From NCBI RefSeq assembly GCF_013204885.1, contig NZ_JABMKX010000001.1, positions 124,001 through 188,000 of the forward strand: a stretch of DNA of 64,000 bases. The letters run 5' to 3'. This DNA is from Paenibacillus tritici. Lineage in GTDB: Bacteria > Bacillota > Bacilli > Paenibacillales > Paenibacillaceae. The translations under genes and the position numbers were made by a program. Positions within the stretch are counted from its first letter, which is position 1, and the number at the start of each line of letters is the position of its first letter. Below the pieces are notes generated by a model. The model searched no databases and was not told the origin of the DNA. It saw only the letters and a list, made by a program, of their open reading frames with translations. Positions 52,202-61,024 of this stretch are shown here, piece by piece.

Positions 52202-53107
52202 ATGCCTGAAGGAATCATAATTAAAGCGCTAAGCGGATATTACTATGTGAAGCCGCTCAAGGATGGACAGATCGCCACAGAAGAAGAGGCCGTGCAATGC
52301 CGGGGACGCGGAATCCTGAAGAAAAGAGGGATTGCGCCGCTGGTCGGAGACCGGATTCTCTATATGCTGACCGAGAACGGGGAGGGAATGGTGGATGAGC
52401 TACTTCCCCGTGAATCCGAGCTGATCCGCCCGCAAGTGGCGAACGTGAAGCTGGCGGTGCTGCTGTTCTCCGTCCGGGAACCGGACATGAACCTCAACCT
52501 GCTGGACAAGTTCCTGGTTCATATCGAGCATTCCGGTCTTGATACGCTGATTGTGCTCACGAAGCAGGATTTGGCAGAGGATGACGGCCGGGCTACGGAA
52601 GCCGTCAAAGCCCTGTATGAGCAGATCGGATACGAAGTATTGGTCACAAGCTCGCTGAACGGGTCAGGCGCAGATGAACTGAAACAGCGTCTGGCCGGAA
52701 TCATCAGTGTGTTCTCGGGGCAGTCAGGCGTAGGCAAGTCCACGCTGCTGAACCGTCTTGTGCCGGGCCTTGAGCTGGAGACGGGCGAGATCAGCCTCCG
52801 CCTCGGACGCGGCCGGCATACGACGCGCCATGTAGAGCTGATGGATATAGGAAATGGCGGATTTGTGGCCGATACCCCGGGCTTCAGCCAGCTGGACTTT
52901 CTGGAGCTGGGAGTGGACGAGCTGTCGGAGTGCTTCCGGGAGTTCGCTCCATATGCGGAGAAATGCAAATTCCGCGGCTGCAGCCATTTGCACGAACCGG
53001 GCTGTAAGGTGATTGAGGCCTGGAAATCAGGGGATATAGCAGATAGCCGGTATGATCATTACAAGCTGTTCTTCAATGAAATGAAAGATAAAAAGCGGAG
53101 GTACTAA
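52202..53107 (+). CDS. rsgA: Ribosome small subunit-dependent GTPase RsgA
   Basis: Protein of 301 residues, a circularly permuted GTPase that checks 30S maturation. The N-terminal OB fold (KALSGYYYVKPL) is followed by permuted G motifs: TKQD (G4), then GQSGVGKST (G1) and DTPG (G3). The C-terminal zinc knuckle is CKFRGCSHLHEPGC. The ATG at 52202 is preceded by an AGGAGAGGAAGG tract; the frame opens 21 codons earlier without support. PrkC phosphorylates RsgA in Bacillus, so the gene neighbourhood reflects a functional link. Confidence 0.96.
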   Translation: MPEGIIIKALSGYYYVKPLKDGQIATEEEAVQCRGRGILKKRGIAPLVGDRILYMLTENGEGMVDELLPRESELIRPQVANVKLAVLLFSVREPDMNLNLLDKFLVHIEHSGLDTLIVLTKQDLAEDDGRATEAVKALYEQIGYEVLVTSSLNGSGADELKQRLAGIISVFSGQSGVGKSTLLNRLVPGLELETGEISLRLGRGRHTTRHVELMDIGNGGFVADTPGFSQLDFLELGVDELSECFREFAPYAEKCKFRGCSHLHEPGCKVIEAWKSGDIADSRYDHYKLFFNEMKDKKRRY

Positions 53108-53111
53108 ACAC

Positions 53112-53780
53112 ATGGTTAAAATTGCTCCTTCCATATTGTCAGCAGATTTCGCGGCGCTTGGCGCAGAGGTGGCAGAAGCTGAAGCCAGCGGTGCGGACTG
53201 GATTCATGTAGATGTGATGGACGGACATTTTGTGCCGAATATTACGCTCGGTCCCGCTATTTGTGCAGCCGTGAGGGCGCATACCTCGCTGCCGCTGGAT
53301 GTTCATCTGATGATAGAGCATCCGGAAAACTATATTGCTGATTTTGCTGCTGCGGGTGCTTCTGTAATTACGGTACATGCGGAGGCCTGCGTACATCTGC
53401 ACCGTGTAGTGCACCAGATCAAGGAACTCGGACTGATGGCCGGTGTAGCTATTAATCCGGGCACACCGGCAGCGGCTGTGCGTGAAGTCCTGGCGGATGT
53501 GGATCTGGTGCTGGTTATGACCGTTAATCCGGGCTTCGGCGGGCAGGCGTTCATTCCACGCACCCTGCATAAGATCACACAGCTCCGGGAATGGGCCAAG
53601 GAGATGAACCACCAGGGCTTGCATATTGAGGTGGACGGCGGTATTGCCGAAGCCACTGCACCGCTGGTAGCTGAAGCAGGGGCTGACGTTCTGGTGGCAG
53701 GCAACGCCGTGTTTGGACGCAGTGACCGCGCAGGGGCAATTAAGGCTATCCGTGAGGCGGCGGACAACGCTGTCCGTTAA
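53112..53780 (+). CDS. rpe: Ribulose-phosphate 3-epimerase
   Basis: Protein of 222 residues, TIM barrel of the pentose phosphate pathway that interconverts ribulose 5-phosphate and xylulose 5-phosphate. Motifs: APSILSADF, WIHVDVMDGHFVPNITLGP (metal ligands), DVHLMI, VNPGFGGQ and EVDGGI. It starts 4 bp after the rsgA stop, so they are co-translated. A terminator follows about 70 bp later. Confidence 0.97.
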   Translation: MVKIAPSILSADFAALGAEVAEAEASGADWIHVDVMDGHFVPNITLGPAICAAVRAHTSLPLDVHLMIEHPENYIADFAAAGASVITVHAEACVHLHRVVHQIKELGLMAGVAINPGTPAAAVREVLADVDLVLVMTVNPGFGGQAFIPRTLHKITQLREWAKEMNHQGLHIEVDGGIAEATAPLVAEAGADVLVAGNAVFGRSDRAGAIKAIREAADNAVR

Positions 53781-53852
53781 GAGATAAGGCTGTACCTGAT
53801 CTGCAGCAATCGCAGACTAAAGGTATAGGCCAAGTAGTGCGCGCATAAATAT

Positions 53853-53888
53853 GGTTACATGAGCAGAAATCTCATGTAGCCTTTTTTT
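53853..53888 (+). terminator. Terminator after rpe
   Basis: GGTTACATGAG (53853-53863) pairs with CTCATGTAGCC (53871-53881) with one G-T pair and is followed by seven T residues. Confidence 0.9.
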
Positions 53889-53924
53889 AGATAGAAGACT
53901 TTATACTGTTATAAAGGATTCTTC

Positions 53925-53983
53925 TATTTCCCGCTGTAACAGAAGCCTTCTCTTCAGAGGACAGAGCTGTTACTGCTTGGTAC
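53925..53983 (+). repeat. Dispersed two-stem element, copy 3
   Basis: Begins TATTTCCCGCTGTAACAG. Outer stem GTAACAG (53936-53942) with CTGTTAC (53967-53973), a perfect 7-bp stem although three positions differ from copy 4, so pairing is kept by compensation. The inner stem is weaker or shifted (CTCT with AGAG). Lies 90 bp before spoVM. Confidence 0.8.
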
Positions 53984-54070
53984 AACAAGGGAGGTCTGCA
54001 GTTCGTTGGTACATTTATTAAGACAGGATAGTCTCCTACGGCACGGCATGAATTGATGGGAGGGTTAATC

Positions 54071-54151
54071 ATGAAATTTTACACGTTTAAGCTGCCAAGA
54101 TTTTTGGGAGGTTTTGTTAAAGCGATTTTGAACACGTTTCAGAAGAGTTGA
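54071..54151 (+). CDS. spoVM: Spore coat assembly peptide SpoVM
   Basis: A 26-residue peptide, MKFYTFKLPRFLGGFVKAIL followed by six more residues, that matches SpoVM nearly position for position. The amphipathic helix binds the convex outer forespore membrane and anchors the SpoIVA coat basement layer. Pro9, the helix breaker that matters for localisation in Bacillus subtilis, is present. A GGGAGGG ribosome binding site lies 7 nt upstream. It stands between rpe and rpmB as in Bacillus. It is easily missed because of its length. A terminator follows. Confidence 0.95.
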   Translation: MKFYTFKLPRFLGGFVKAILNTFQKS

Positions 54152-54177
54152 GCGCAAGCAGACAAGTAGATATGGAA

Positions 54178-54213
54178 AAAAAGCACCTTACGAATGTAAA
54201 GGGTGCTTTTTGC
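54178..54213. terminator. Bidirectional terminator between spoVM and rpmB
   Basis: AAGCACC and GGTGCTT form the stem, with A runs before and T runs after, so it can serve spoVM on the + strand and rpmB on the minus strand. Confidence 0.85.
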
Positions 54214-54230
54214 TTCAAATATAATATCTT

Positions 54231-54292
54231 CTATTCTCGCTGAAACGGATACCGTCTAAGTAAGGACGGCATGTCCGTTTCTACTTGGTATG
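54231..54292 (+). repeat. Dispersed two-stem element, copy 4
   Basis: Begins CTATTCTCGCTGAAACGG. Outer stem GAAACGG (54242-54248) with CCGTTTC (54275-54281); inner stem CCGTC (54252-54256) with GACGG (54265-54269). It ends CTACTTGGTA, close to TGCTTGGTA of copy 3. Lies between the spoVM terminator and the end of rpmB. Confidence 0.85.
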
Positions 54293-54323
54293 AGATATCG
54301 CTAGCTCCAGGAATAATCCGGGA

Positions 54324-54512
54324 CTAGACGCGTTCAACTTTGCCGGCTTTCAAAGCACGGGTGCTGACGTACACGCGTTTCGGTTTGCCGTTCACCAGGA
54401 TACGGACCTTCTGAACGTTAACTCCCCAAGAGCGACGGTTGCGGTTGTTAGCGTGAGACACGTGGTTGCCGCTTCCCGGTTTCTTGCCTGTTACTGTACA
54501 TGTGCGGGACAT
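54324..54512 (-). CDS. rpmB: 50S ribosomal protein L28
   Basis: Protein of 62 residues with the L28 pattern [19 protein letters not shown] and [17 protein letters not shown]. Only one Cys is present, so this is the zinc-free form, as in Bacillus subtilis RpmB. It is on the minus strand between spoVM and fakA, the same place and direction as in Bacillus. The ribosome binding site AAGGAGG lies just upstream of the ATG. Confidence 0.98.
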   Translation of the reverse strand: MSRTCTVTGKKPGSGNHVSHANNRNRRSWGVNVQKVRILVNGKPKRVYVSTRALKAGKVERV

Positions 54513-54560
54513 AGATTACACCTCCTTGTTACTTACACCTGCGTAAAACAATACTTAAAT

Positions 54561-54590
54561 ATCATATCACAGCAAAATTTGCTTCGTCAA
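54561..54590 (-). promoter_or_regulatory. Sigma-A promoter of rpmB
   Basis: On the minus strand TTGACG (54585-54590) and TATGAT (54561-54566) are 18 bp apart. A short inverted repeat (AGCAAA/TTTGCT) sits in the spacer. Confidence 0.75.
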
Positions 54591-54703
54591 CCGATTCAAA
54601 AACATTTATTTCTGCAGACTCTTATAGTACAATATAACTTAGTGCATTATGTCCAGTTAATCATTGAATTGATTAGGCATGAAGTTAGGAAGGGGAATTC
54701 TCA

Positions 54704-56488
54704 TTGAGTAAGCGTTCTATAAACGGTACAGATTTTACCGCAATGGTACTAGCAGGTGCGGAAAAGCTGCAGCAGCATGCCGAGCATGTCAATTCACTGA
54801 ATGTATTTCCGGTACCGGATGGAGATACGGGAACGAACATGAATCTGACAATGACCGCAGGCGCGAACGAATTGAAGAGAAATAATACGGCCTCTGTCGG
54901 TCAATGTGCAAGCGTTCTGTCGAAGGGACTACTGATGGGCGCACGGGGGAACTCCGGCGTTATTTTGTCACAGCTGTTCAGAGGTCTTGGACGTTATGCC
55001 GCCCAATATGATGAATTGAACACGCAGCAGTTCGCTGCAGCTCTGCAGACCGGTGTGGATACCGCTTATAAGGCAGTAGTCAAGCCGGTTGAAGGTACCA
55101 TTCTTACGGTTGCCAAAGAAGCGGCAAGACATGCGGTGTATTATGCCCGCCGTACTACGGATATTGTCGAGCTGATGACCGAGGTGCTGGCCAAAGCCAA
55201 GGAAGCATTAGCCCATACGCCTGAGCTTCTGCCTGTACTGAAGCAGGTTGGAGTAGTGGATTCCGGCGGACAGGGTCTGGTCTATATCTATGAAGGCTTC
55301 CACCAGCATCTGACCAGCGGATCAGTCTCTGCACCTGTACAGACGCCTGTGCAAGGACAAGCCGCAGCTCCTGCATCCGTGCCGGCAGCAGTACTAACCA
55401 AACCAGAGAATGTGTTGTCTTCTGTACAGTCTTCGGCGCAATCTCAGCTCTCTACGGAAGACATTGAATTTTTATATGATATGGAATTTTTCATCAACCG
55501 TCAGCTTGGCCCGTCCGTGAAATCGGATTTTGATGAGGAAGCCTTTAGGAAAGCGTTATCAGTTAACGGTGACTCCATTATCGTGATTTCGGATGATGAG
55601 ACCATCAAGGTCCATGTGCATTCCAAGACTCCCGGAGAGGTGCTGAATCTGGCTCTTGTCCACGGGGAGATCACCCAGATTCACATTCTTAACATGCGTG
55701 AGCAGCACCGTGACCTGCTGACTGCCGGAATGGACATCGCGCCAATGCCGGATGTGTTCGCCGATATCCCGGAAGAGAAGGCCAGCGTACAGTCGCCGGC
55801 GGTTCCGCCTGCAGATGATATGGCGCCTTACGGCTTCATTGCGGTCTCCTCGGGAGACGGGATCTCGGATATCTTCCGCAGCCTGGGTGTGGATGCGATT
55901 CTGGCCGGCGGCCAGACGATGAATCCCAGCACAGAGGATTTCGTGAATGCGATCTCTTCCATTTCCGCGAAGCATATCTACATTCTGCCGAATAACTCCA
56001 ATATCGTCCTGGCTGCACAGCAGGCTAAGGAGCTGCTGGAAGGCGAACGCGATATTACGGTGATTCCGAGCAAGAGTATTCCCCAAGGGATCTCGGCAGC
56101 CTTTGCCTTCCAGGAAGATGATAGTGTAGATGCCAATACCAGCAACATGCTGGAGGCGATTGCCCAGGTCAAATCCGGCCAGGTTACGAATGCCGTTCGG
56201 GATACCGTCATTGAGGATCTGGAGATCAAATCCGGGCAGTACATCGGCATTGAGAGCTCCAAGATTGTCGCTGCTGCTGATGAGCTGCTCGCGGTAAGCC
56301 AGCAGCTGCTTACCAGTATGCTCGTGAACGGCGATGAAATCGTGACTGTACTGACAGGTGCAGATACCGAAGCAGACGTTACGGAGGCCCTTGGAAGCTG
56401 GCTGGAAGAGACATACCCGCAGGTCGAGGTTGAGATTCATGAAGGCGGCCAGCCGCTGTACTATTATCTTTTCTCAGTGGAGCCATAG
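54704..56488 (+). CDS. fakA: Fatty acid kinase catalytic subunit FakA (YloV)
   Basis: Protein of 594 residues. The N-terminal DhaL-type kinase domain has NVFPVPDGDTGTNM (Asp39 and Asp41 bind Mg-ATP) and MGARGNSGVILSQLFRG. A linker rich in Ala/Pro/Gln/Ser follows (about 207-245), then a second domain and a DegV-like C-terminal part. FakA phosphorylates fatty acids held by FakB, feeding acyl-phosphate to phospholipid synthesis. The TTG start has AGGAAGGGG 8 nt upstream. A FakB gene follows at once, a direct pairing that supports function. yloU, usually just upstream in Bacillus, is missing. Confidence 0.94.
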   Translation: MSKRSINGTDFTAMVLAGAEKLQQHAEHVNSLNVFPVPDGDTGTNMNLTMTAGANELKRNNTASVGQCASVLSKGLLMGARGNSGVILSQLFRGLGRYAAQYDELNTQQFAAALQTGVDTAYKAVVKPVEGTILTVAKEAARHAVYYARRTTDIVELMTEVLAKAKEALAHTPELLPVLKQVGVVDSGGQGLVYIYEGFHQHLTSGSVSAPVQTPVQGQAAAPASVPAAVLTKPENVLSSVQSSAQSQLSTEDIEFLYDMEFFINRQLGPSVKSDFDEEAFRKALSVNGDSIIVISDDETIKVHVHSKTPGEVLNLALVHGEITQIHILNMREQHRDLLTAGMDIAPMPDVFADIPEEKASVQSPAVPPADDMAPYGFIAVSSGDGISDIFRSLGVDAILAGGQTMNPSTEDFVNAISSISAKHIYILPNNSNIVLAAQQAKELLEGERDITVIPSKSIPQGISAAFAFQEDDSVDANTSNMLEAIAQVKSGQVTNAVRDTVIEDLEIKSGQYIGIESSKIVAAADELLAVSQQLLTSMLVNGDEIVTVLTGADTEADVTEALGSWLEETYPQVEVEIHEGGQPLYYYLFSVEP

Positions 56489-56556
56489 ACCTCTTAGAGC
56501 TTAAGCATTAAGCAGGCACAGTGGATCAGCTATATCACAGTATGGGGAGGAACATT

Positions 56557-57417
56557 ATGAATCGTACCGTAATCGTTACCGACAGCACTTCCGATATCCC
56601 GCCTGCGTTGGCGGCGCAATACGGCATTGAAGTCGTTCCGCTGACGCTGATGTTCGGCGAAGAAGCATTCCGGGATAATGTGGATATGACTCCGGAACAG
56701 TTCTACGAGCGTCTTCCCCGCTCGCCGCAGCTGCCGACCACTTCACAGCCGTCACCTGTAGAATATATGAATGTGTACCGCCGGATTCAGGAGCTGCATC
56801 CGGGCAGTTCGATCTTATCCTTCCATATCTCCTCGGGGCTAAGCGGAACCTATCAGTCTGCCGTCCTGGCCAAATCCATGCTGGAAGAGGAAGGGGAGGC
56901 TATCACCGTTGTGGATAGCCTGTCCGCCTCTTACGGGTTCGGATTCATGGTAGTGGAAGCCGCCCGGCTCGCAGAGCAAGGTACAGAGCCTGCAGAGATC
57001 CTGGAGAAGGTAGAGAGCCTGCGCCAATCACGCAAGCTGTACTTTCTCGTGGATACGCTCGAATACCTGCAGAAGGGCGGCAGAATCGGCAAAGCGTCCG
57101 CCATCCTGGGTACGCTGCTCAATATTAAGCCGATTCTGTCCATTGATGCAGAAGGAATTATCTATGCGGTCGAGAAGGTCAGAGGCCGCAAGAAGGCAGT
57201 TGCCCGCATGATCGAGCTGTTCAAAGCAGATCTGCCGGGTGTGAATACAATACATGTGGCCGTGGGTCATACGGCTGAACCGGCTTCCGGCGAAGAATTC
57301 CTGCGGGAATTAGCCGGCCATTTCACCTTGAAAGAGAAGGTCCTGACCAACGTCGGCCCTGTTGTAGGCAGCCATGTCGGCAACGGGACCTTAGCCGTAT
57401 TCATCTGGCCCGCCTAA
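56557..57417 (+). CDS. fakB: DegV family fatty-acid-binding protein FakB
   Basis: Protein of 286 residues starting MNRTVIVTDSTSDIPPALAA, the DegV/FakB signature. A fatty-acid head-group binding Thr-Ser pair lies in TTSQPSPVEY, and RVGKASAILGTLLNIKP-like sequence (GRIGKASAILGTLLNIKP) follows. It carries one fatty acid in its core and presents it to FakA. The ATG at 56557 has GGGGAGG upstream. The frame is open 12 codons earlier without support. It is 68 bp after fakA and 15 bp before recG, so the three are one operon. Confidence 0.93.
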   Translation: MNRTVIVTDSTSDIPPALAAQYGIEVVPLTLMFGEEAFRDNVDMTPEQFYERLPRSPQLPTTSQPSPVEYMNVYRRIQELHPGSSILSFHISSGLSGTYQSAVLAKSMLEEEGEAITVVDSLSASYGFGFMVVEAARLAEQGTEPAEILEKVESLRQSRKLYFLVDTLEYLQKGGRIGKASAILGTLLNIKPILSIDAEGIIYAVEKVRGRKKAVARMIELFKADLPGVNTIHVAVGHTAEPASGEEFLRELAGHFTLKEKVLTNVGPVVGSHVGNGTLAVFIWPA

Positions 57418-57432
57418 GTATAGGGGATGAAC

Positions 57433-59484
57433 ATGGTGCTAACTTTGGATTCAATTGATGTGAAACAAATAACTGGCGTGAGCGCTCAAAAGCAAAGCGA
57501 GCTTCACGCCTTTGGCGTTTTTACAGTGAAGGATTTGCTGGAGTATTATCCGTTCCGTTATGAGGATTTCCGGCCCAAATCGCTCAGTGAGGTCAAGCAT
57601 GGCGATAAGGCGACCCTGGTGGCCAAGGTTATCGGCATTCCGGTGTTGCAGCGCTTCGGGGGCAAATCCCGCATGAGCTGCAAGATGGTGGCCGAGCCGT
57701 GGATGTTCACGGCAACGTGGTTCAACCAGCATTATGCCAGAGAGCAGCTGACTGTAGGCCGCGAAGTGGTGCTGACGGGGAAGTGGGATCAGAAGCGCAA
57801 TCAGATCACGGTGACCAACTATGAATTCCCGGACCGCGGGGAAGGCAAGACAGGAACGCTGCAGCCGGTCTATTCTGTAGGCGGGAAGATCACACAGTCC
57901 TGGATTCGCAAGATCATAGGCCAGGCCCTGCAGCAGTACGGGGAGCTGATCCCTGAGATCCTGCCGCATAGCATTATGCGCAAATATGACTTCATGTCAC
58001 GCAAGCGGGCGATTGCCACCATTCATCAGCCTGAGGATACACGCGAAGGCCAGCAGGGAAGACGCAGGATGGTGTATGAGGAGCTGTTCCTGTTCCAGCT
58101 GAAGGTACAGGCCTTCCGGGTGCTGAACCGCGGCAGAATGGACGGTGTGGTCCATACGGTGGACAATAGAACCGTCCGGGAGTTTGTACGCAGCCTGCCC
58201 TTCGAGCTGACCGATGCCCAGAAGCAGGTTGAGCTGGAGATTCTGCATGATATGCGTTCCGGATACTGCATGAACAGGCTGCTCCAGGGGGATGTAGGCT
58301 CCGGCAAAACGGTACTAGCGGCGATTGCCCTCTACGCTACGGTAAGATCAGGTTTCCAGGGGGCACTGATGGTGCCGACTGAAATTCTGGCCGAGCAGCA
58401 TATGCGTTCGCTCACGCGGATGTTCGAGCCGTTCGGCATTACCGTGGGGCTGCTGACCGGCAGCGTAACCGGCCGCAAGCGTAAGGACCTGCTCGCTTCG
58501 CTGCAGCTTGGAGTGCTTGATGTGGTGGTCGGAACCCATGCGCTGATCCAAGAGGATGTCTTCTTCCGCAGCCTGGGGCTTGTGGTCACGGATGAGCAGC
58601 ACCGCTTCGGTGTGAACCAGCGCAGTGTCCTGCGGCGCAAGGGGTACAACCCGGATGTGCTGACTATGACCGCCACGCCGATTCCGCGGACCCTGGCGAT
58701 CACTGTATTCGGGGACATGGATGTGTCCACCTTGTCCGAGCGGCCGAAGGGGCGTGTGCCGATTACCACCTATTGGGTGAAGCCCGATCTGATGGAGCGG
58801 GTACTGAATCTGATCAGCCGTGAGATCGGCCAGGGGCGGCAAGCCTATCTGATCTGTCCGCTGATTGAGGAATCGGAGAAGCTGGATGTGCAGAACGCGA
58901 TTGATCTGCATGTGCAGATGTCACAGGCTTTTCCGGACTATAAGGTAGGTCTGCTTCACGGGAGAATGACACCGTCCGAGAAGGACGAGATCATGCGGGC
59001 CTTCTATAGCAATGAGCTGCAGCTGCTGGTCTCTACAACGGTCGTAGAGGTGGGTGTCGATGTCCCGAATGCCACGCTGATGATCATTATGGATGCCGAC
59101 CGCTTCGGTCTGTCACAGCTTCATCAGCTGCGCGGCCGGGTGGGCAGAGGGGAACATGCCTCGTACTGCGTGCTTATGGCTGATCCGAAATCGGAGATCG
59201 GGCGTGAACGGATGACGGCTATGACCGATACGGATGACGGATTCGAGGTATCAAGGCGTGATCTGGAGCTGCGGGGACCGGGGGACTTCTTCGGAACGAA
59301 GCAGAGCGGACTGCCTGAATTCCGGCTGGCAGATATGACCGCAGACTTCGAGACGCTGGAGCTGGCACGGGATGACGCTGCCGAGCTGCTGCGGGATGCC
59401 GCGTTCTGGACCTCTGGTGATTATGCGCCGCTGCGCGGGTATTTGCAGCAGGAACAAATTTTCCAGGGGGATTTAATTGACTGA
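57433..59484 (+). CDS. recG: ATP-dependent DNA helicase RecG
   Basis: Protein of 683 residues that reverses stalled forks and processes branched DNA. The N-terminal wedge (OB) domain includes HALNQHY-like sequence (TWFNQHYAREQL); the helicase core has GDVGSGKT (Lys292), DEQHRFG and the C-terminal QLRGRVGRGEHASYC and GDFFGTKQSGLPEF. The ATG at 57433 sits 6 nt after AGGGG; an ATG at 57427 touches that site. The neighbour order fakA-fakB-recG resembles Bacillus yloV to recG, with the serine dehydratase genes of that species replaced by fakB. Confidence 0.96.
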   Translation: MVLTLDSIDVKQITGVSAQKQSELHAFGVFTVKDLLEYYPFRYEDFRPKSLSEVKHGDKATLVAKVIGIPVLQRFGGKSRMSCKMVAEPWMFTATWFNQHYAREQLTVGREVVLTGKWDQKRNQITVTNYEFPDRGEGKTGTLQPVYSVGGKITQSWIRKIIGQALQQYGELIPEILPHSIMRKYDFMSRKRAIATIHQPEDTREGQQGRRRMVYEELFLFQLKVQAFRVLNRGRMDGVVHTVDNRTVREFVRSLPFELTDAQKQVELEILHDMRSGYCMNRLLQGDVGSGKTVLAAIALYATVRSGFQGALMVPTEILAEQHMRSLTRMFEPFGITVGLLTGSVTGRKRKDLLASLQLGVLDVVVGTHALIQEDVFFRSLGLVVTDEQHRFGVNQRSVLRRKGYNPDVLTMTATPIPRTLAITVFGDMDVSTLSERPKGRVPITTYWVKPDLMERVLNLISREIGQGRQAYLICPLIEESEKLDVQNAIDLHVQMSQAFPDYKVGLLHGRMTPSEKDEIMRAFYSNELQLLVSTTVVEVGVDVPNATLMIIMDADRFGLSQLHQLRGRVGRGEHASYCVLMADPKSEIGRERMTAMTDTDDGFEVSRRDLELRGPGDFFGTKQSGLPEFRLADMTADFETLELARDDAAELLRDAAFWTSGDYAPLRGYLQQEQIFQGDLID

Positions 59485-59550
59485 ATAGACACATGTAGGC
59501 ACCTGCCCTCATATACTGTGAATGATTGGATATGACAGGAGGTGCTGTGC

Positions 59551-59838
59551 TTGGGTTATCAGCAATTTGGAATCAGTCCCCAGCTGGTGGAACGCATTAA
59601 GCTGAAGATGAAGAATCCGGCGGTGAAGGAACGCGTCAAGAATATGATCAACGGTATCTCCAAACAGGAGCTGCAGGACAAAACCGTTGTGCGCAGGCTG
59701 GTGCATCAGGCGGCGTCTGCTATGAATGAGAAGCTTACTTCGGCACAGGAAGAGCAAATTGTGAAATTTGTGATTGCCCAAAAGATTGATCCTAACAATA
59801 CGTTTCACTTAATCCGGTTGTGGGGCATGTTCCGCTGA
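59551..59838 (+). CDS. spoVIF: Stage VI sporulation protein F-like (SpoVIF family)
   Basis: Protein of 95 residues, helical, with the family pattern DKTVVRRLVHQAASAMNEKL followed by SAQEEQIVKFVIAQ. SpoVIF is a small coat-associated protein needed for coat assembly late in sporulation in Bacillus. Start TTG 59551 lies 8 nt after AGGAGG; a GTG at 59542 overlaps that site. It is about 65 bp after recG, so may be read through from that operon or have its own promoter. Family call is good, exact role is by analogy. Confidence 0.75.
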   Translation: MGYQQFGISPQLVERIKLKMKNPAVKERVKNMINGISKQELQDKTVVRRLVHQAASAMNEKLTSAQEEQIVKFVIAQKIDPNNTFHLIRLWGMFR

Positions 59839-59879
59839 TTATGGCGGGTCATATGGCTCCATCCGGGATTTGTAATACC

Positions 59880-59922
59880 AAAAAGCGTTCCCGTGTGTCA
59901 CTTGCGGGAACGCTTTTTAGTG
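59880..59922. terminator. Bidirectional terminator between spoVIF-like and YitT-family genes
   Basis: A perfect 13-bp stem (AAAAGCGTTCCCG, 59881-59893, with 59905-59917), with A run before and T run after. Confidence 0.9.
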
Positions 59923-59955
59923 TGGCTCTGGGACTAACCGGACACAAACAGGACA

Positions 59956-60828
59956 TCATCCGGGCGGCTTGTTCCGGAAGAGCGCTGAAATCCGGTGGTT
60001 TCGGGCAGCGTTGATCACAATCTTGCTGTCCTGGTCACAACCGTGCACGATCGAAGCAAGCTGTTCTTCCTCCAGCCTGCTCGCCAGGCAGAAGACGGTG
60101 CCGGGCTGGCCCTCCGGGCCGGTGGAACGCACGAGCTTCACCTCACGGTCCAGCGACTGCTGAAGCTTGCGGCGAATCTCTTCACAGTTGCTGCTGGTAA
60201 TCCAGACTGCCTGGGTGAGCGAGAGATCCCTCAAGGAGAACCGCAGGGCTTCAAAGGCAAGCAGGTAAGCAATGATGCTGTACATCGCCTGGTCCCAGCC
60301 GAATAAGGACCCGCCATAGAGCAGGATGAGCATATTGAACAGCATGATCGGCATTTCCGCCGATTTGGGCGGTCCTCCGTTCAGCAGCCGGACTCCCTGC
60401 TTCTCGCTTCCTCCGGTAAGACCCCCGAATCGCACGGATATGCCAAGGCCGAATCCGAGACACAGTCCGCCGGCTATAGCGGCGGGCAGCGGTTCACTGG
60501 TTGCTGCCGGAAAGTGGTGGAGGGCGAGCGAACCAGCCGTGAGCACAACCAAACCAACCATGGTATACAGCGCAAAGCGCAGATTAATCTGTCTGCGCGA
60601 CATCAGAATAAACGGAAGGTTGAACAGGAACAGAAATAAGCCAAGGCGCATTTCTGTTAGATGGGACAGCAGAGCGGATAATCCGGCAATTCCGCCCGGA
60701 AGCAGCTTGTGCGGCATCAGGAATAGCTCAAGACCTACCGCAGCGAGCAGTCCTCCGCCTACCACGGAGAGCAGGCGCAGGGTTTTGGAGTAACGCATGG
60801 GTGCAGCGCTTCTATATCTGATTCTCAA
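59956..60828 (-). CDS. YitT family membrane protein (DUF2179)
   Basis: Protein of 290 residues with five to six membrane segments followed by a soluble C-terminal DUF2179 domain (EIRRKLQQSLDREVKLVRSTG through DSKIVINAARNHRISA). LPGGIAGLSALLSHLTEMRLG is characteristic. Function is unknown. A transport role is often suggested for the family. The TTG start at 60828 has AAAGGAGG with 9-nt spacing, better supported than an internal ATG ten codons later. Lies alone on the minus strand. Confidence 0.88.
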   Translation of the reverse strand: MRIRYRSAAPMRYSKTLRLLSVVGGGLLAAVGLELFLMPHKLLPGGIAGLSALLSHLTEMRLGLFLFLFNLPFILMSRRQINLRFALYTMVGLVVLTAGSLALHHFPAATSEPLPAAIAGGLCLGFGLGISVRFGGLTGGSEKQGVRLLNGGPPKSAEMPIMLFNMLILLYGGSLFGWDQAMYSIIAYLLAFEALRFSLRDLSLTQAVWITSSNCEEIRRKLQQSLDREVKLVRSTGPEGQPGTVFCLASRLEEEQLASIVHGCDQDSKIVINAARNHRISALFRNKPPG

Positions 60829-61024
60829 TTAAGATTTCCTCCTTTCAGCAGGAAACCGGGATTTGTGTTAGTTAAAGCATATCATAGGATCTAGGCAGGG
60901 CCAAATCTAAAGCACTGTTCAATCCGGAGAAAATAAAACGGAAATACGAAACCGGAGCCGCTACGCTGCGTATTCTCTAGTAAATTGAACTTTTAATGAA
61001 CATTTCACCAAAGGAGCGGTTCAT

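Noticed and set aside
54540..54703. A yloU gene between rpmB and fakA
   Set aside because: Only about 190 bp are available and no open frame of Asp23 type exists there.
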